From JBFGSX01 sp041581335 (GTDB taxonomy: Archaea; Thermoplasmatota; E2; JACPAO01; JAHFTW01), in NCBI GenBank assembly GCA_041581335.1, contig JBFIDG010000001.1:1-62910 (forward strand): 62,910 nucleotides of DNA, written 5' to 3'. Below the pieces are notes generated by a model that worked only from the letters and a program-made list of their open reading frames with translations, was not told the origin of the DNA and did not search any database. Shown here piece after piece: positions 8,478 through 15,911 of this stretch (position 1 is the first letter of the stretch; the number at the start of each line of letters is the position of its first letter). The position numbers and the translations under genes are program-made.

Positions 8478-10184
8478 TCACGGTGCCGGCTGGCGCGCGT
8501 CGCCCCCCACGCTGGCGACGGGAGGCGGCGTGGCCGGCAGCTCCACCCAGAAGCAGGCCCCTTTGCCGGCGCCTTCGCTCATCGCGCCGATGGTGCCGCC
8601 CAAGGCCTGCGTCAAGGTCTTGCAGATGTACAACCCCAGCCCCGTGCCGGGGATGCGTGGGTCGTCGTGGACCTGTCCGAACGGCAGGAACAGATGTTTG
8701 AGTCCATCCGGCCCTAACCCGACGCCGGTGTCACGGACTTCGATCCGCACCTTGGCCTCGGCTGGCGCCACGGCCACGGTCACAGCGCCTCCACGCGGCG
8801 TGAACTTGAGAGCGTTGCTGACCAGGTTGGTCATGACCTGGGCAAGCCTGTCAGGATCCGCCCAGGCGACGGCAGGCCCCTCCATGTCGAGCGCCAACGA
8901 GACCTCGGCGGCCTGCGCGGACGCGGCGAAGGTCTCGACGAGGTCCGTGAGCTCTGGCACAAGGTCGACCTCCCGGGCCGAGACGCGGACGTCCCCCCGC
9001 TGTAGTCGAGCCACGTCCAACATGTCCTGCACCAAGCCCCCTAGGCGGTCAAGGTTGCGCTCAAGGAGCCCGAGGGCCCGAGGACGCCCCTGCCATTCGT
9101 CTCGCAGCACGGCGAACTGCAACTTGATCGGGGTCAGGGGGGTGTTCAGCTCGTGGGCGGCAGAATTGATGAAGCGCGTGCGGAACTCGTCGAGCTCCTT
9201 CAGGCGGTCGATCTCCATCTGCTGCTCGTGGGCCAGTGTGCGGGCCCGCTCGGCTTCGAACTGGACCGTGATGTCACGGGCGGCCACGACGCGGGCCGGC
9301 ATGCCCCGATACTCGATGGGGCGTGCCTGCACCATGACGCGCCGCTTCTCATCCCCCTGCCCGAGCCATAGTTCGTAGCTCTCATCCCGGGGGTTCGCCA
9401 GGCGGTCTTCCACAAGCTCGGCCGACGACGGGTCAACGAGGGTCCGCAGGTCGCTGCCCAGGAGCTCTTCGCGGCCCTTGCCTAAGAGCGCCGCGAAGGC
9501 CTCGTTGAATTCGAGGATGACGCCGTCCCGGTGGATGCAGATGCCTTCGAACGCGGCCTCCGTGAGGGCCCTGATGCGTTCCGCCTCTGCCACCATCATC
9601 TCCTGGTGCCGGACCTCCTGGGCGAGGTCCATGCGTTCCCGCACGGCCGCCTGCCATCGGTAGCCAAGGAGCATGCCAAGGACCCCGGTGACGGAGATGT
9701 AGGTGGCGCGTGCGGCGATGGTGGGCAGGTTCTCGGGCAGCACGTCGCCGGCCGCGACCAGCATGCTCGTGTCGGCGGCCATGTAGATCCCGGCCGCCAG
9801 AGCCACCATGCTGGGGCCGAAGCGGAAGACCACCGCGACGAGAGACAGTGCCCACAACCCGTAGAACGGGGAGAGGATGCCTCCAGTGGCGTAGAGCCAG
9901 AGCGCGATGAGCACGGAATCCGTCGCCAGCGTGTAGGCGCTGGTGCGCAGGATGTGGAACCGCTCATAGGGCCGGACCGTGACCACGAAGACCGCGTAGA
10001 ACGACGCGGCGGCGCAGATGATGAGCGCCAGCCGATGCTGTGGGTGGTCGTGCGGCATGACGCCCAGGTACAGCGCGACGTTGAACGCGATGATGGCGAA
10101 GCGGACCCAGGCGATGTCACGCTCGGCGGTGTACGCCTGCACGGACGTCGCGTCCCCAAGTCGTTCGTCATCCTCGGCCACCAT
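8478..10184 (-). CDS. Membrane PAS-domain histidine kinase
   Basis: A 568-residue sensor kinase. Residues 27-180 hold about five or six membrane helices. A PAS domain follows (about 202-310), then the dimerisation/phosphoacceptor helix with His344 (SAAHELNTPLTPI). The C-terminal ATPase domain has its N-box (TNLVSNALKFTP), G1 (DTGVGLG), F (LFLPF) and G2 (GTGLGLYICK) motifs. No response regulator lies next to it, so it is an orphan. The frame is open further upstream, but the ATG at 10184 is preferred: the protein there starts just before the first helix, and a CTTAAG box sits about 31 nt upstream. The signal sensed is unknown. Confidence 0.93.
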   Translation of the reverse strand: MVAEDDERLGDATSVQAYTAERDIAWVRFAIIAFNVALYLGVMPHDHPQHRLALIICAAASFYAVFVVTVRPYERFHILRTSAYTLATDSVLIALWLYATGGILSPFYGLWALSLVAVVFRFGPSMVALAAGIYMAADTSMLVAAGDVLPENLPTIAARATYISVTGVLGMLLGYRWQAAVRERMDLAQEVRHQEMMVAEAERIRALTEAAFEGICIHRDGVILEFNEAFAALLGKGREELLGSDLRTLVDPSSAELVEDRLANPRDESYELWLGQGDEKRRVMVQARPIEYRGMPARVVAARDITVQFEAERARTLAHEQQMEIDRLKELDEFRTRFINSAAHELNTPLTPIKLQFAVLRDEWQGRPRALGLLERNLDRLGGLVQDMLDVARLQRGDVRVSAREVDLVPELTDLVETFAASAQAAEVSLALDMEGPAVAWADPDRLAQVMTNLVSNALKFTPRGGAVTVAVAPAEAKVRIEVRDTGVGLGPDGLKHLFLPFGQVHDDPRIPGTGLGLYICKTLTQALGGTIGAMSEGAGKGACFWVELPATPPPVASVGGDARQPAP

Positions 10185-10212
10185 GACCAGACCCGTAGAG
10201 AGCCTCCGGTTC

Positions 10213-10218
10213 CTTAAG
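10213..10218 (-). promoter_or_regulatory. CTTAAG promoter box of histidine kinase
   Basis: CTTAAG centred about 31 nt upstream of the ATG at 10184, consistent with an archaeal TATA element and a short or absent leader. Confidence 0.4.
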
Positions 10219-10336
10219 CAGATGCCTGCGGCCTGGGGCCGGCGACCCTGCGCATTCAACCCTCTGCGTCCGACGACCCATTTTCCGCCGGCCCGTCAAC
10301 CGCCGCGACCCAAACCCCCATGTGGCTGCCCGTTCT

Positions 10337-10342
10337 AGGAGG
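10337..10342 (+). promoter_or_regulatory. Shine-Dalgarno site of flap endonuclease
   Basis: AGGAGG, with the ATG seven bases further on. It decides the start at 10349 over the earlier in-frame codon at 10322. Confidence 0.6.
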
Positions 10343-10348
10343 ACCTGG

Positions 10349-11296
10349 ATGGGTGTCAATCTCCGCGACCTCTTCGAGCAATACCCGGTCCCGGACGGCT
10401 GGTACGAGGGCAAGCGCATCGCCATCGACGGCCACAACACGGCGTTCCGCTACCTGACCACCATCCGCGGCAAGGATGGCGACGTGCTGCGGAGCAAGGA
10501 CACGGGCCGGGCGACGAGCCATATTCTGGGGTTCTTGGGGCTCATCCGACAGATGCGCGTGGCCGGCGCGGAGCCCATCGTCATCTGGGACGGCCCGGTG
10601 CACCCCCGCAAGTTGGCGACGGTGCAGGAACGCATCCGCAAGCGCGAGGAGAACCTGGCACGTGCCGAGGCCGCGAAGGAAGAGGGCGACATGCGCGAGT
10701 TCGCCCGCCTCATGCGGGGCAGCGTCTACTTCGAGCCCCAGATGATCGAGGATTGTACGCGCCTGCTGGAATCATTGGGCGTGGCGGTGGTCACGGCCGA
10801 TCATGACGGCGAACGCTACGCCAGCGCCTTGTGCCTGGAAGGCCACGCGGATGCCGTCGCCACGGAGGACTTCGATGCCCTCGTCGCTGGCGCGCCCCGC
10901 GTCCTGCGAAAGGCCGGCGGCCAGAATACGTTCCTCCACCGCCTGACGGACCTGGAGACCCATGGTCTCGAGACCTGGCAGCTGCGCCAGGTGGCCATTG
11001 TCTGCGGCACCGACTGGCACCCGGGCATCAAGGGCTTCGGCGCCAAGACGGCGGTCAAGGCACTGCAGGCCCATGACGACCTGCGCACGCTCTGGGACAG
11101 TGGGGCGACCCGCGCCCACAAGTTGGTGGCGCAGGGCGGCATGTCGTTGGAGACCTTCGACGACCTGGACGCTTTCATCGGCGACCTGCCCAAGCCGGAC
11201 GCTCCCAAGCGGACCAAGCCCTGCCCGGACATGGCCACCGCTACCGCCGACGAGATCGGCATCAACCACGACCGCGTCCTGGCCTGCTTCACGTAG
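10349..11296 (+). CDS. fen: FEN-1/XPG-type flap endonuclease
   Basis: Structure-specific nuclease for Okazaki-fragment flap removal and repair. The start at 10349 (MGVNLRDLF) matches the family N-terminus and is preceded by AGGAGG seven bases upstream. Metal-binding residues are Asp27, Asp81, Asp153, Glu155, Asp174, Asp176 and Asp222, the last in the helix-hairpin-helix segment (GTDWHPGIKGFGAKTA). Two things are odd. The usual E-G/A-E-A block reads DGERYA, so the first Glu is Asp and the following Ala is Arg. The 315-residue protein also ends without a recognisable PCNA-binding box (family about 330-345). Function as a FEN-family nuclease is very likely; strict FEN-1 orthology is less certain. 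Confidence 0.88.
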   Translation: MGVNLRDLFEQYPVPDGWYEGKRIAIDGHNTAFRYLTTIRGKDGDVLRSKDTGRATSHILGFLGLIRQMRVAGAEPIVIWDGPVHPRKLATVQERIRKREENLARAEAAKEEGDMREFARLMRGSVYFEPQMIEDCTRLLESLGVAVVTADHDGERYASALCLEGHADAVATEDFDALVAGAPRVLRKAGGQNTFLHRLTDLETHGLETWQLRQVAIVCGTDWHPGIKGFGAKTAVKALQAHDDLRTLWDSGATRAHKLVAQGGMSLETFDDLDAFIGDLPKPDAPKRTKPCPDMATATADEIGINHDRVLACFT

Positions 11297-11450
11297 TGCC
11301 GCGACGGCACGTCGGACGCCGCCCCGGCCGTTGGGGCATGGCCCGCGACCGTCGCCCCACCACTGCCGATGCGGACCCGGGCGTCCCGGCGCTCGCTCCA
11401 GGTGCATGCGCAACAAAGGGGTAGACCGACCTCTTACGACACCCCTTCAT

Positions 11451-11461
11451 TTCCTGTGGAA
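11451..11461. promoter_or_regulatory. TTCC-TGT-GGAA palindrome
   Basis: Perfect 4+4 dyad with a 3-nt spacer, preceded by ACCCCTTCAT. It is one member of a family also found at 11686, 13749 (one mismatch) and 48017. Confidence 0.4.
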
Positions 11462-11685
11462 TACCGGACCTGTCCGGGGGGATCGATCATTCGCCGTCCA
11501 ATGGAAATGCTGCCAAGGCGGGTCGCAGAAGGTCTCCGGGAGGTGGATCATCCCAAACTGCTTCCCTAGTTGCATCCCATCCAGTCGTAAGGCCGACCGA
11601 ATCGGTGGCCAAAGCCACCAGACGAAGCATGCACGGACCCCTTTACAGCGCAATTGGTAACAAACCCTCTTTTCGACCCCTTTAC

Positions 11686-11696
11686 TTCCGATGGAA
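11686..11696. promoter_or_regulatory. TTCC-GAT-GGAA palindrome
   Basis: Perfect dyad preceded by ACCCCTTTAC, about 75-85 nt upstream of the proposed GTG start of the amidohydrolase. A related half-site is at 4661-4671. Confidence 0.4.
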
Positions 11697-11770
11697 CTGT
11701 GATCAGATGGTCCCGGCACGGCCCGGTTTCCTGGCACAACAGCCATGACGCCACCGATCTTGCCGCAGTC

Positions 11771-13444
11771 GTGCGTGCCATCGTCAATGCCCGCGTCCAC
11801 ACGATGGAGACCCCCAGCGCCGTGACAGACGGCATCGCCTGGGACCACGACACCATCGTCGCCCTGGGTCGCGGCGACGTCGAAGCCTGGGCGAAGCTCC
11901 ACGACGCCCCCCTGGAGGACCTGGGCGGCCGGGTGGTGATCCCCGGGTTCGTCGACGCCCACATGCACTTCCTGCACGTCGGCGTGAAGCGCACCCGACC
12001 AGACCTGCGGGGCGCCAAGAGCCGCGCCGAGGCGCTGGCCCGGGTCAAGACCTGGTTAGAGGCCCACCCCGGCGACGGCCCGGTCACCGCGGAAGGCTGG
12101 GACGAAGCCGATTGGGGCGACGACGAGCCCCCGACCCGCGCCGAACTGGACGCGATCACGGACCGCCCCATGGTGCTACGGCGGATCTGCGGCCACATCG
12201 CGGTGGCCAACAGCGCCGCGTTGCCCGGCATCAAGGCCCGCTGGCCAGACGACCGAGTGGATGAGACCACCGGGATCCTGCTGGAAGAGCCCAGCCTCTA
12301 CCTCAACGAGGCCATGCCGGCCGACGACGAGACACTGGACCGCGCCGTCGAGGCCGCCTGCCGCGTGGCCCACCAGGTCGGCGTCACGGCCCTTGGCGAT
12401 TACGAACAACTCCCGTTCCGCGCCGCCTTGCTCCGCGCCGCCCGTGACGGCCGGCTCACCGTCCGGGTCCAATGCAGCACCTACGCCCAGGCCCTGGACG
12501 CCATCCGACTGGAAGGCTTCCGCACCGGCCGCCCCCTGCGGGCTGCAGGGCCAGATGAGGTCGGTATCCCCATGGCAGGCAACCCCGACGAGGCGCCCGA
12601 TGCCCACGTCATCGAGGACCCGGTCTCCATGTTCCGCGACGGTGGCCTCAAAGTGTTCCTGGACGGCAGCCTGGGCGGCCACACCGCCCTGATGCTGGAG
12701 CCATACTGCGACAAACATACGCACGGGCGCGCCAATTGGACCGACGCGGAGCTGGATGCCGCGTTCTCCAAGGCGGCCGCCGCAGATATCCAGATCCACG
12801 CCCACGTCATCGGGGATGGCGCTGTCGAGCAGGGTCTGCAGGCGTTCGAACGCCTGGTGGCCGACCACCCTGAGCACAGCCACATCCACCCGTGGGCCCC
12901 GCACCTACCGGGCGCTCCCCAGGCAAAGCGCCGACCCTTGGCCCATCGCTTCGAGCACTACGAGATCGTCCACGACGAACAGGTCGCCCGCACCGCGAAG
13001 CTCGGCATCTGGGCCAGCAGCCAACCCAACTTCGTCGGTGCCTGGAGCGCCAAGGGCGGCATGTACGAGGGACGCATCGGCGACCGCTTCGTCTTGAACA
13101 ACCGCTTCCAGACCTTCACGAAGGCCGGACTGCGCATCGCCTTCGGGAGCGACGGTATGCCGTTCGGGCCCCTGTACGGGATCCGTTCGGCGACCCAGCA
13201 CCCGGTGGAAGCCGAACGCATGAGCGCCGCCGAGGCGGTCTGGCACTACACCCATGAAGCGGCGGTCTCGATGGGCTTGCCCGTCGGACGTCTGACGCCG
13301 GGGCGCCCAGCCGATCTGCTGATCCTGAACGTCACGGAACTGATCGATCCAGAGACCTGGATCTTCGACGAGGTCGTCGGCGCCGGTGAGACCCACCACC
13401 GCGGCGACCGACCCATCATCAGCGATGATGACGTCGTCCTGTGA
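11771..13444 (+). CDS. YtcJ-like metal-dependent amidohydrolase
   Basis: Amidohydrolase superfamily protein of the YtcJ/amidohydrolase-3 type, a zinc-dependent hydrolase whose substrate cannot be named. The metal motif near the N-terminus reads DAHMHF. Later motifs include DGSLGGHTA, a conserved HAHVIGDGAVEQ block, the HRFEHYEIV region and FGSDGMPFGP with the catalytic Asp. The frame is open from 11654, but similarity starts with the strand typical of this family (VRAIVNARVHTM), so a GTG start at 11771 is preferred, giving 557 residues. The extra upstream stretch contains the palindromic element and is unlikely to be coding. It stands alone after a long intergenic gap. Confidence 0.88.
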   Translation: MRAIVNARVHTMETPSAVTDGIAWDHDTIVALGRGDVEAWAKLHDAPLEDLGGRVVIPGFVDAHMHFLHVGVKRTRPDLRGAKSRAEALARVKTWLEAHPGDGPVTAEGWDEADWGDDEPPTRAELDAITDRPMVLRRICGHIAVANSAALPGIKARWPDDRVDETTGILLEEPSLYLNEAMPADDETLDRAVEAACRVAHQVGVTALGDYEQLPFRAALLRAARDGRLTVRVQCSTYAQALDAIRLEGFRTGRPLRAAGPDEVGIPMAGNPDEAPDAHVIEDPVSMFRDGGLKVFLDGSLGGHTALMLEPYCDKHTHGRANWTDAELDAAFSKAAAADIQIHAHVIGDGAVEQGLQAFERLVADHPEHSHIHPWAPHLPGAPQAKRRPLAHRFEHYEIVHDEQVARTAKLGIWASSQPNFVGAWSAKGGMYEGRIGDRFVLNNRFQTFTKAGLRIAFGSDGMPFGPLYGIRSATQHPVEAERMSAAEAVWHYTHEAAVSMGLPVGRLTPGRPADLLILNVTELIDPETWIFDEVVGAGETHHRGDRPIISDDDVVL

Positions 13445-13748
13445 CGGATCGCTGGACACGCCCGCGCGGCCAGGCGCCGGCCATCGGCGGCCGTGGATAC
13501 GACCCGTGCCAGAGCCATCGATCCAGCGGAGGCCCTGGACGGCCAACGCTGGCTCGGCCCAGACCGACACCCGATGACAAGGGCGGGGCTACCCAGACAT
13601 TGGCCCGAGCCACCCAAGGAAGCGTCAGGACCTTGGTGACCACTGCATCCTGTGGAAAGTGGGCAGCCATTGGAACCGGACCAAAACAGGCCCTAAACAC
13701 CCCTTGAAGACCTCCCCGCAGACCCCCTCCGAGGAGAGACCCCCTCAT

Positions 13749-13759
13749 TTCGCGTGGAA
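13749..13759. promoter_or_regulatory. TTCG-CGT-GGAA imperfect palindrome
   Basis: One mismatch from the TTCC-N3-GGAA consensus, preceded by the family's CCCCTCAT flank. Confidence 0.3.
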
Positions 13760-13860
13760 GCCCCGCAACACCTAGGGCCCTCCAAAAAAGCGCTTCATCT
13801 GTGAGCAAAATCACCGGTAAACCCTTTTCTTACCAACCCCATCAACACGCAGAGGCTATT

Positions 13861-13896
13861 CTTCTTCCTCCTCTATCTCTCCTTCTTCCTCCTCTA
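13861..13896 (+). repeat. Polypyrimidine tract with 15-bp direct repeat
   Basis: CTTCTTCCTCCTCTA occurs at 13861-13875 and 13882-13896, a 21-bp period, inside a longer C/T-only stretch. It lies between a terminated gene and the next start, about 315 bp upstream of the ATG at 14210. Confidence 0.6.
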
Positions 13897-14209
13897 CACT
13901 TTTTTCGACGTTCTACACGCAGCCATGGGGTTGGGGGTATGGCGCTTCTGCCAACCACAATCAGGTGGCACCGGGGCCAGACACGATCTGGAGCCGTGCG
14001 GGATGGCGGTGCTCCATAGGCATCGAGGGGCCGCGGATCGGGGATTCATCGGCAAGGCGCGAAGAAATCAATGGAGGGGTCAAGGATCGTCAGCACGTCA
14101 GCCATCAGCGGGCCGGGCTTGCGGCGCCGTGCCGGTCCCAGGTCTCCCAGAGGAGCGGGTAATCCGATTCGGCACGGTTTTGCTTGGGTCGGGACCTTGC
14201 CGGCTAGCC

Positions 14210-15775
14210 ATGGCTATCCAGCGCGCCGCGCCGCTGCCGATCCCGACCGAAGAAGCCGCCCGTCTGCGGGGCAGCCTCGCTAAGGAGTACGGTGCGGAAG
14301 TCTGGGAAGGGCCAGAGCGCCGCGTGCTCTTGATCCGCGTCCCGCGGGCGGAGCCTGATCCGGTCAACGACGTGGAAGCGGCGGTCGAGCATCTTCAGCC
14401 GGCGGACGTGGAGGATCTGACGCATTGCCTGCTGATGGGAGACCAACGGGTCGCCCAGGTCTACGTCCGGCCCCTGCAGGACCTGATGCGGGAACGTCTC
14501 GCCTTCGATGCCCGGCAGGCCGACCACTGGCGCCAGGAGCTCCCTGGGCAGCTCAGCCACAGCCTCTTCCAGGCAGCCGATGATCCCCGTCGCCGCTGGC
14601 GCCTTGCCATCCGTCTGCCCGTGGCGTCTGTGGCCGAGGTGGAGGAAGAGCACTTCGACGACCTGGTGGAAGGCATCGGGCCGTTGCTGGACACACCGCG
14701 CTTCAAGCAACTGGTCGCCGTCTATTTCATCGCAGCCAATGACCACCTCAGGCTCCAGGCCAATGTGTTCCTCAAAGAGATGAAGGACAAGTGGGTCAGC
14801 GAGGAGCGCCTCCGGCGCAAGGCCGAAGAAGAACGCAAGGCGGAGGAGACCACTCGTTCCCGGGCAGCGGCCGAACGCCGCCGCCAGGAAGAGGAGCGCA
14901 TCGCGCTGCTGCGCGAAGTGGACCGCAAGATGGCGCGCTACCAGGCCGAGAAGGCCGTCGGAGGTCCGTTGCCCGCGACCGACCCTACGACGCCTGGCCG
15001 GGCCGGTGCTGGACCGATCCGCGACCTCCTGGCCGAGAGCGAGACCACGCTGACCGCGCGAGACTCCGACCGGGCGCGCCATCCCCGTGGACCCTGGACC
15101 GTCACGGAGGTCGAGCAGCCAGAGATCCCGCACAACAGCGCGGAGGCCCTGCTGGCCCGCGCGGCCGCAGAGAGCGCGGACGTCGCCAAGGCGCTGTTCC
15201 GCGATGCACCGCCCAGGGACGCCACCAAGTACGACACCGACGCGGTCGTGGCCGAGTTGGTGGACAAGCCCAAGGGCCTGGCCGACCGCCTTGATGCGTT
15301 GCGCGCCCGTGTGGACAATGCCCTGGAGCAGGCGCCGACGCGCAGCACGAGCCGCGATGTGCCCACACGCACCTCGGCACCTCGGCGTGCCCACGTGCCC
15401 ACGCGCCGGACCGAGCGTGTCCGCGAGCCCTTGGGCGGCCGCGAGAACGACGTCGGCCGCGGCGACCCCAAGACCCGTCTACGCCGGCGCCTGGAGGCGT
15501 CCGGATACGATGTGTTGGATGCGCCGACGATCCCTGGTCACCATGTCGATCTGGCCGCCGAGCGGCCGGATGGGGATCCGCAGCGCGTCGTCGCGCGCGT
15601 CGTGGCGAAGCTCGATGTGTCGACGGCCAAGCAGCTACTCAAGACGGCCCGCGAGTTGGACGTGGACCTGGTGCTCTGCGTGGCCGAGCATCAGGATGCC
15701 GAGGCACGCCGGATCCTCGTTGCGACGAAGGTCAAGTTGGCAAGCCCTGGAGACATCGCCGCGTACCGTTTCTGA
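14210..15775 (+). CDS. Unknown protein with central coiled coil and C-terminal compact domain
   Basis: A 521-residue protein not recognised as a known family. Residues 1-190 form a globular region with no clear motif. About 195-245 is a strongly charged helix (EERLRRKAEEERKAEE and following), likely a coiled coil. About 245-425 is polar and probably flexible. The last 95 residues look like a small alpha/beta domain with a conserved-looking core (HVDLAAE and VDLVLCVAE), reminiscent of restriction-endonuclease-like folds but without a convincing catalytic D-(D/E)-x-K set. The ATG at 14210 is chosen because coding bias begins there. It stands alone, with a 765-bp gap upstream. A role in nucleic-acid handling is only a guess. 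Confidence 0.75.
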   Translation: MAIQRAAPLPIPTEEAARLRGSLAKEYGAEVWEGPERRVLLIRVPRAEPDPVNDVEAAVEHLQPADVEDLTHCLLMGDQRVAQVYVRPLQDLMRERLAFDARQADHWRQELPGQLSHSLFQAADDPRRRWRLAIRLPVASVAEVEEEHFDDLVEGIGPLLDTPRFKQLVAVYFIAANDHLRLQANVFLKEMKDKWVSEERLRRKAEEERKAEETTRSRAAAERRRQEEERIALLREVDRKMARYQAEKAVGGPLPATDPTTPGRAGAGPIRDLLAESETTLTARDSDRARHPRGPWTVTEVEQPEIPHNSAEALLARAAAESADVAKALFRDAPPRDATKYDTDAVVAELVDKPKGLADRLDALRARVDNALEQAPTRSTSRDVPTRTSAPRRAHVPTRRTERVREPLGGRENDVGRGDPKTRLRRRLEASGYDVLDAPTIPGHHVDLAAERPDGDPQRVVARVVAKLDVSTAKQLLKTARELDVDLVLCVAEHQDAEARRILVATKVKLASPGDIAAYRF

Positions 15776-15911
15776 AGGTGCGGTGTCCGCCAGGCACGGT
15801 GACGGACCGGGGCCACCTGCAGGCCGACCCGCCAAGGAGGCATGCATGGAAAGTGACCCCGGCCCGCCGCGGGCTCGGGGAAGAAGAAAGGGCTGAGGGG
15901 GAGGAACGGTC

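Larger units (their letters stand above)
11297..11770 (+). other. Long intergenic region with two TTCC-N3-GGAA palindromes
   Basis: No convincing gene or tRNA was seen in these 474 bp. The left third is ordinary high-GC DNA. From 11430 on the base composition drops and several related elements appear: ACCCCTTCATTTCCTGTGGAA ends at 11461, ACCCCTTTAC occurs at 11637 and again at 11676, and the second of these continues into TTCCGATGGAA (11686-11696). The region probably controls the downstream amidohydrolase. An unannotated RNA cannot be ruled out. Confidence 0.4.
13445..14209 (+). other. 765-bp intergenic region with polypyrimidine tract and repeated elements
   Basis: No supported gene. Weak similarity to the TTCC-N3-GGAA family occurs at 13647-13657 and a better copy (TTCGCGTGGAA) at 13749-13759, again preceded by ACCCCCTCAT. 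Positions 13859-13907 are almost pure C/T on the plus strand, with two exact 15-bp copies of CTTCTTCCTCCTCTA at 13861 and 13882 and a T6 run at 13901-13906. Base composition from 13770 to 13920 is clearly more AT-rich than the surroundings. The T-runs could end a transcript entering from the left. From 13925 to 14209 the frame of the next gene is open but shows no coding bias. Confidence 0.45.

Noticed and set aside
15846..15896. 16-codon ATG frame preceded by AAGGAGG
   Set aside because: SD spacing is good but the peptide is too short and Arg/Pro-rich without other support.
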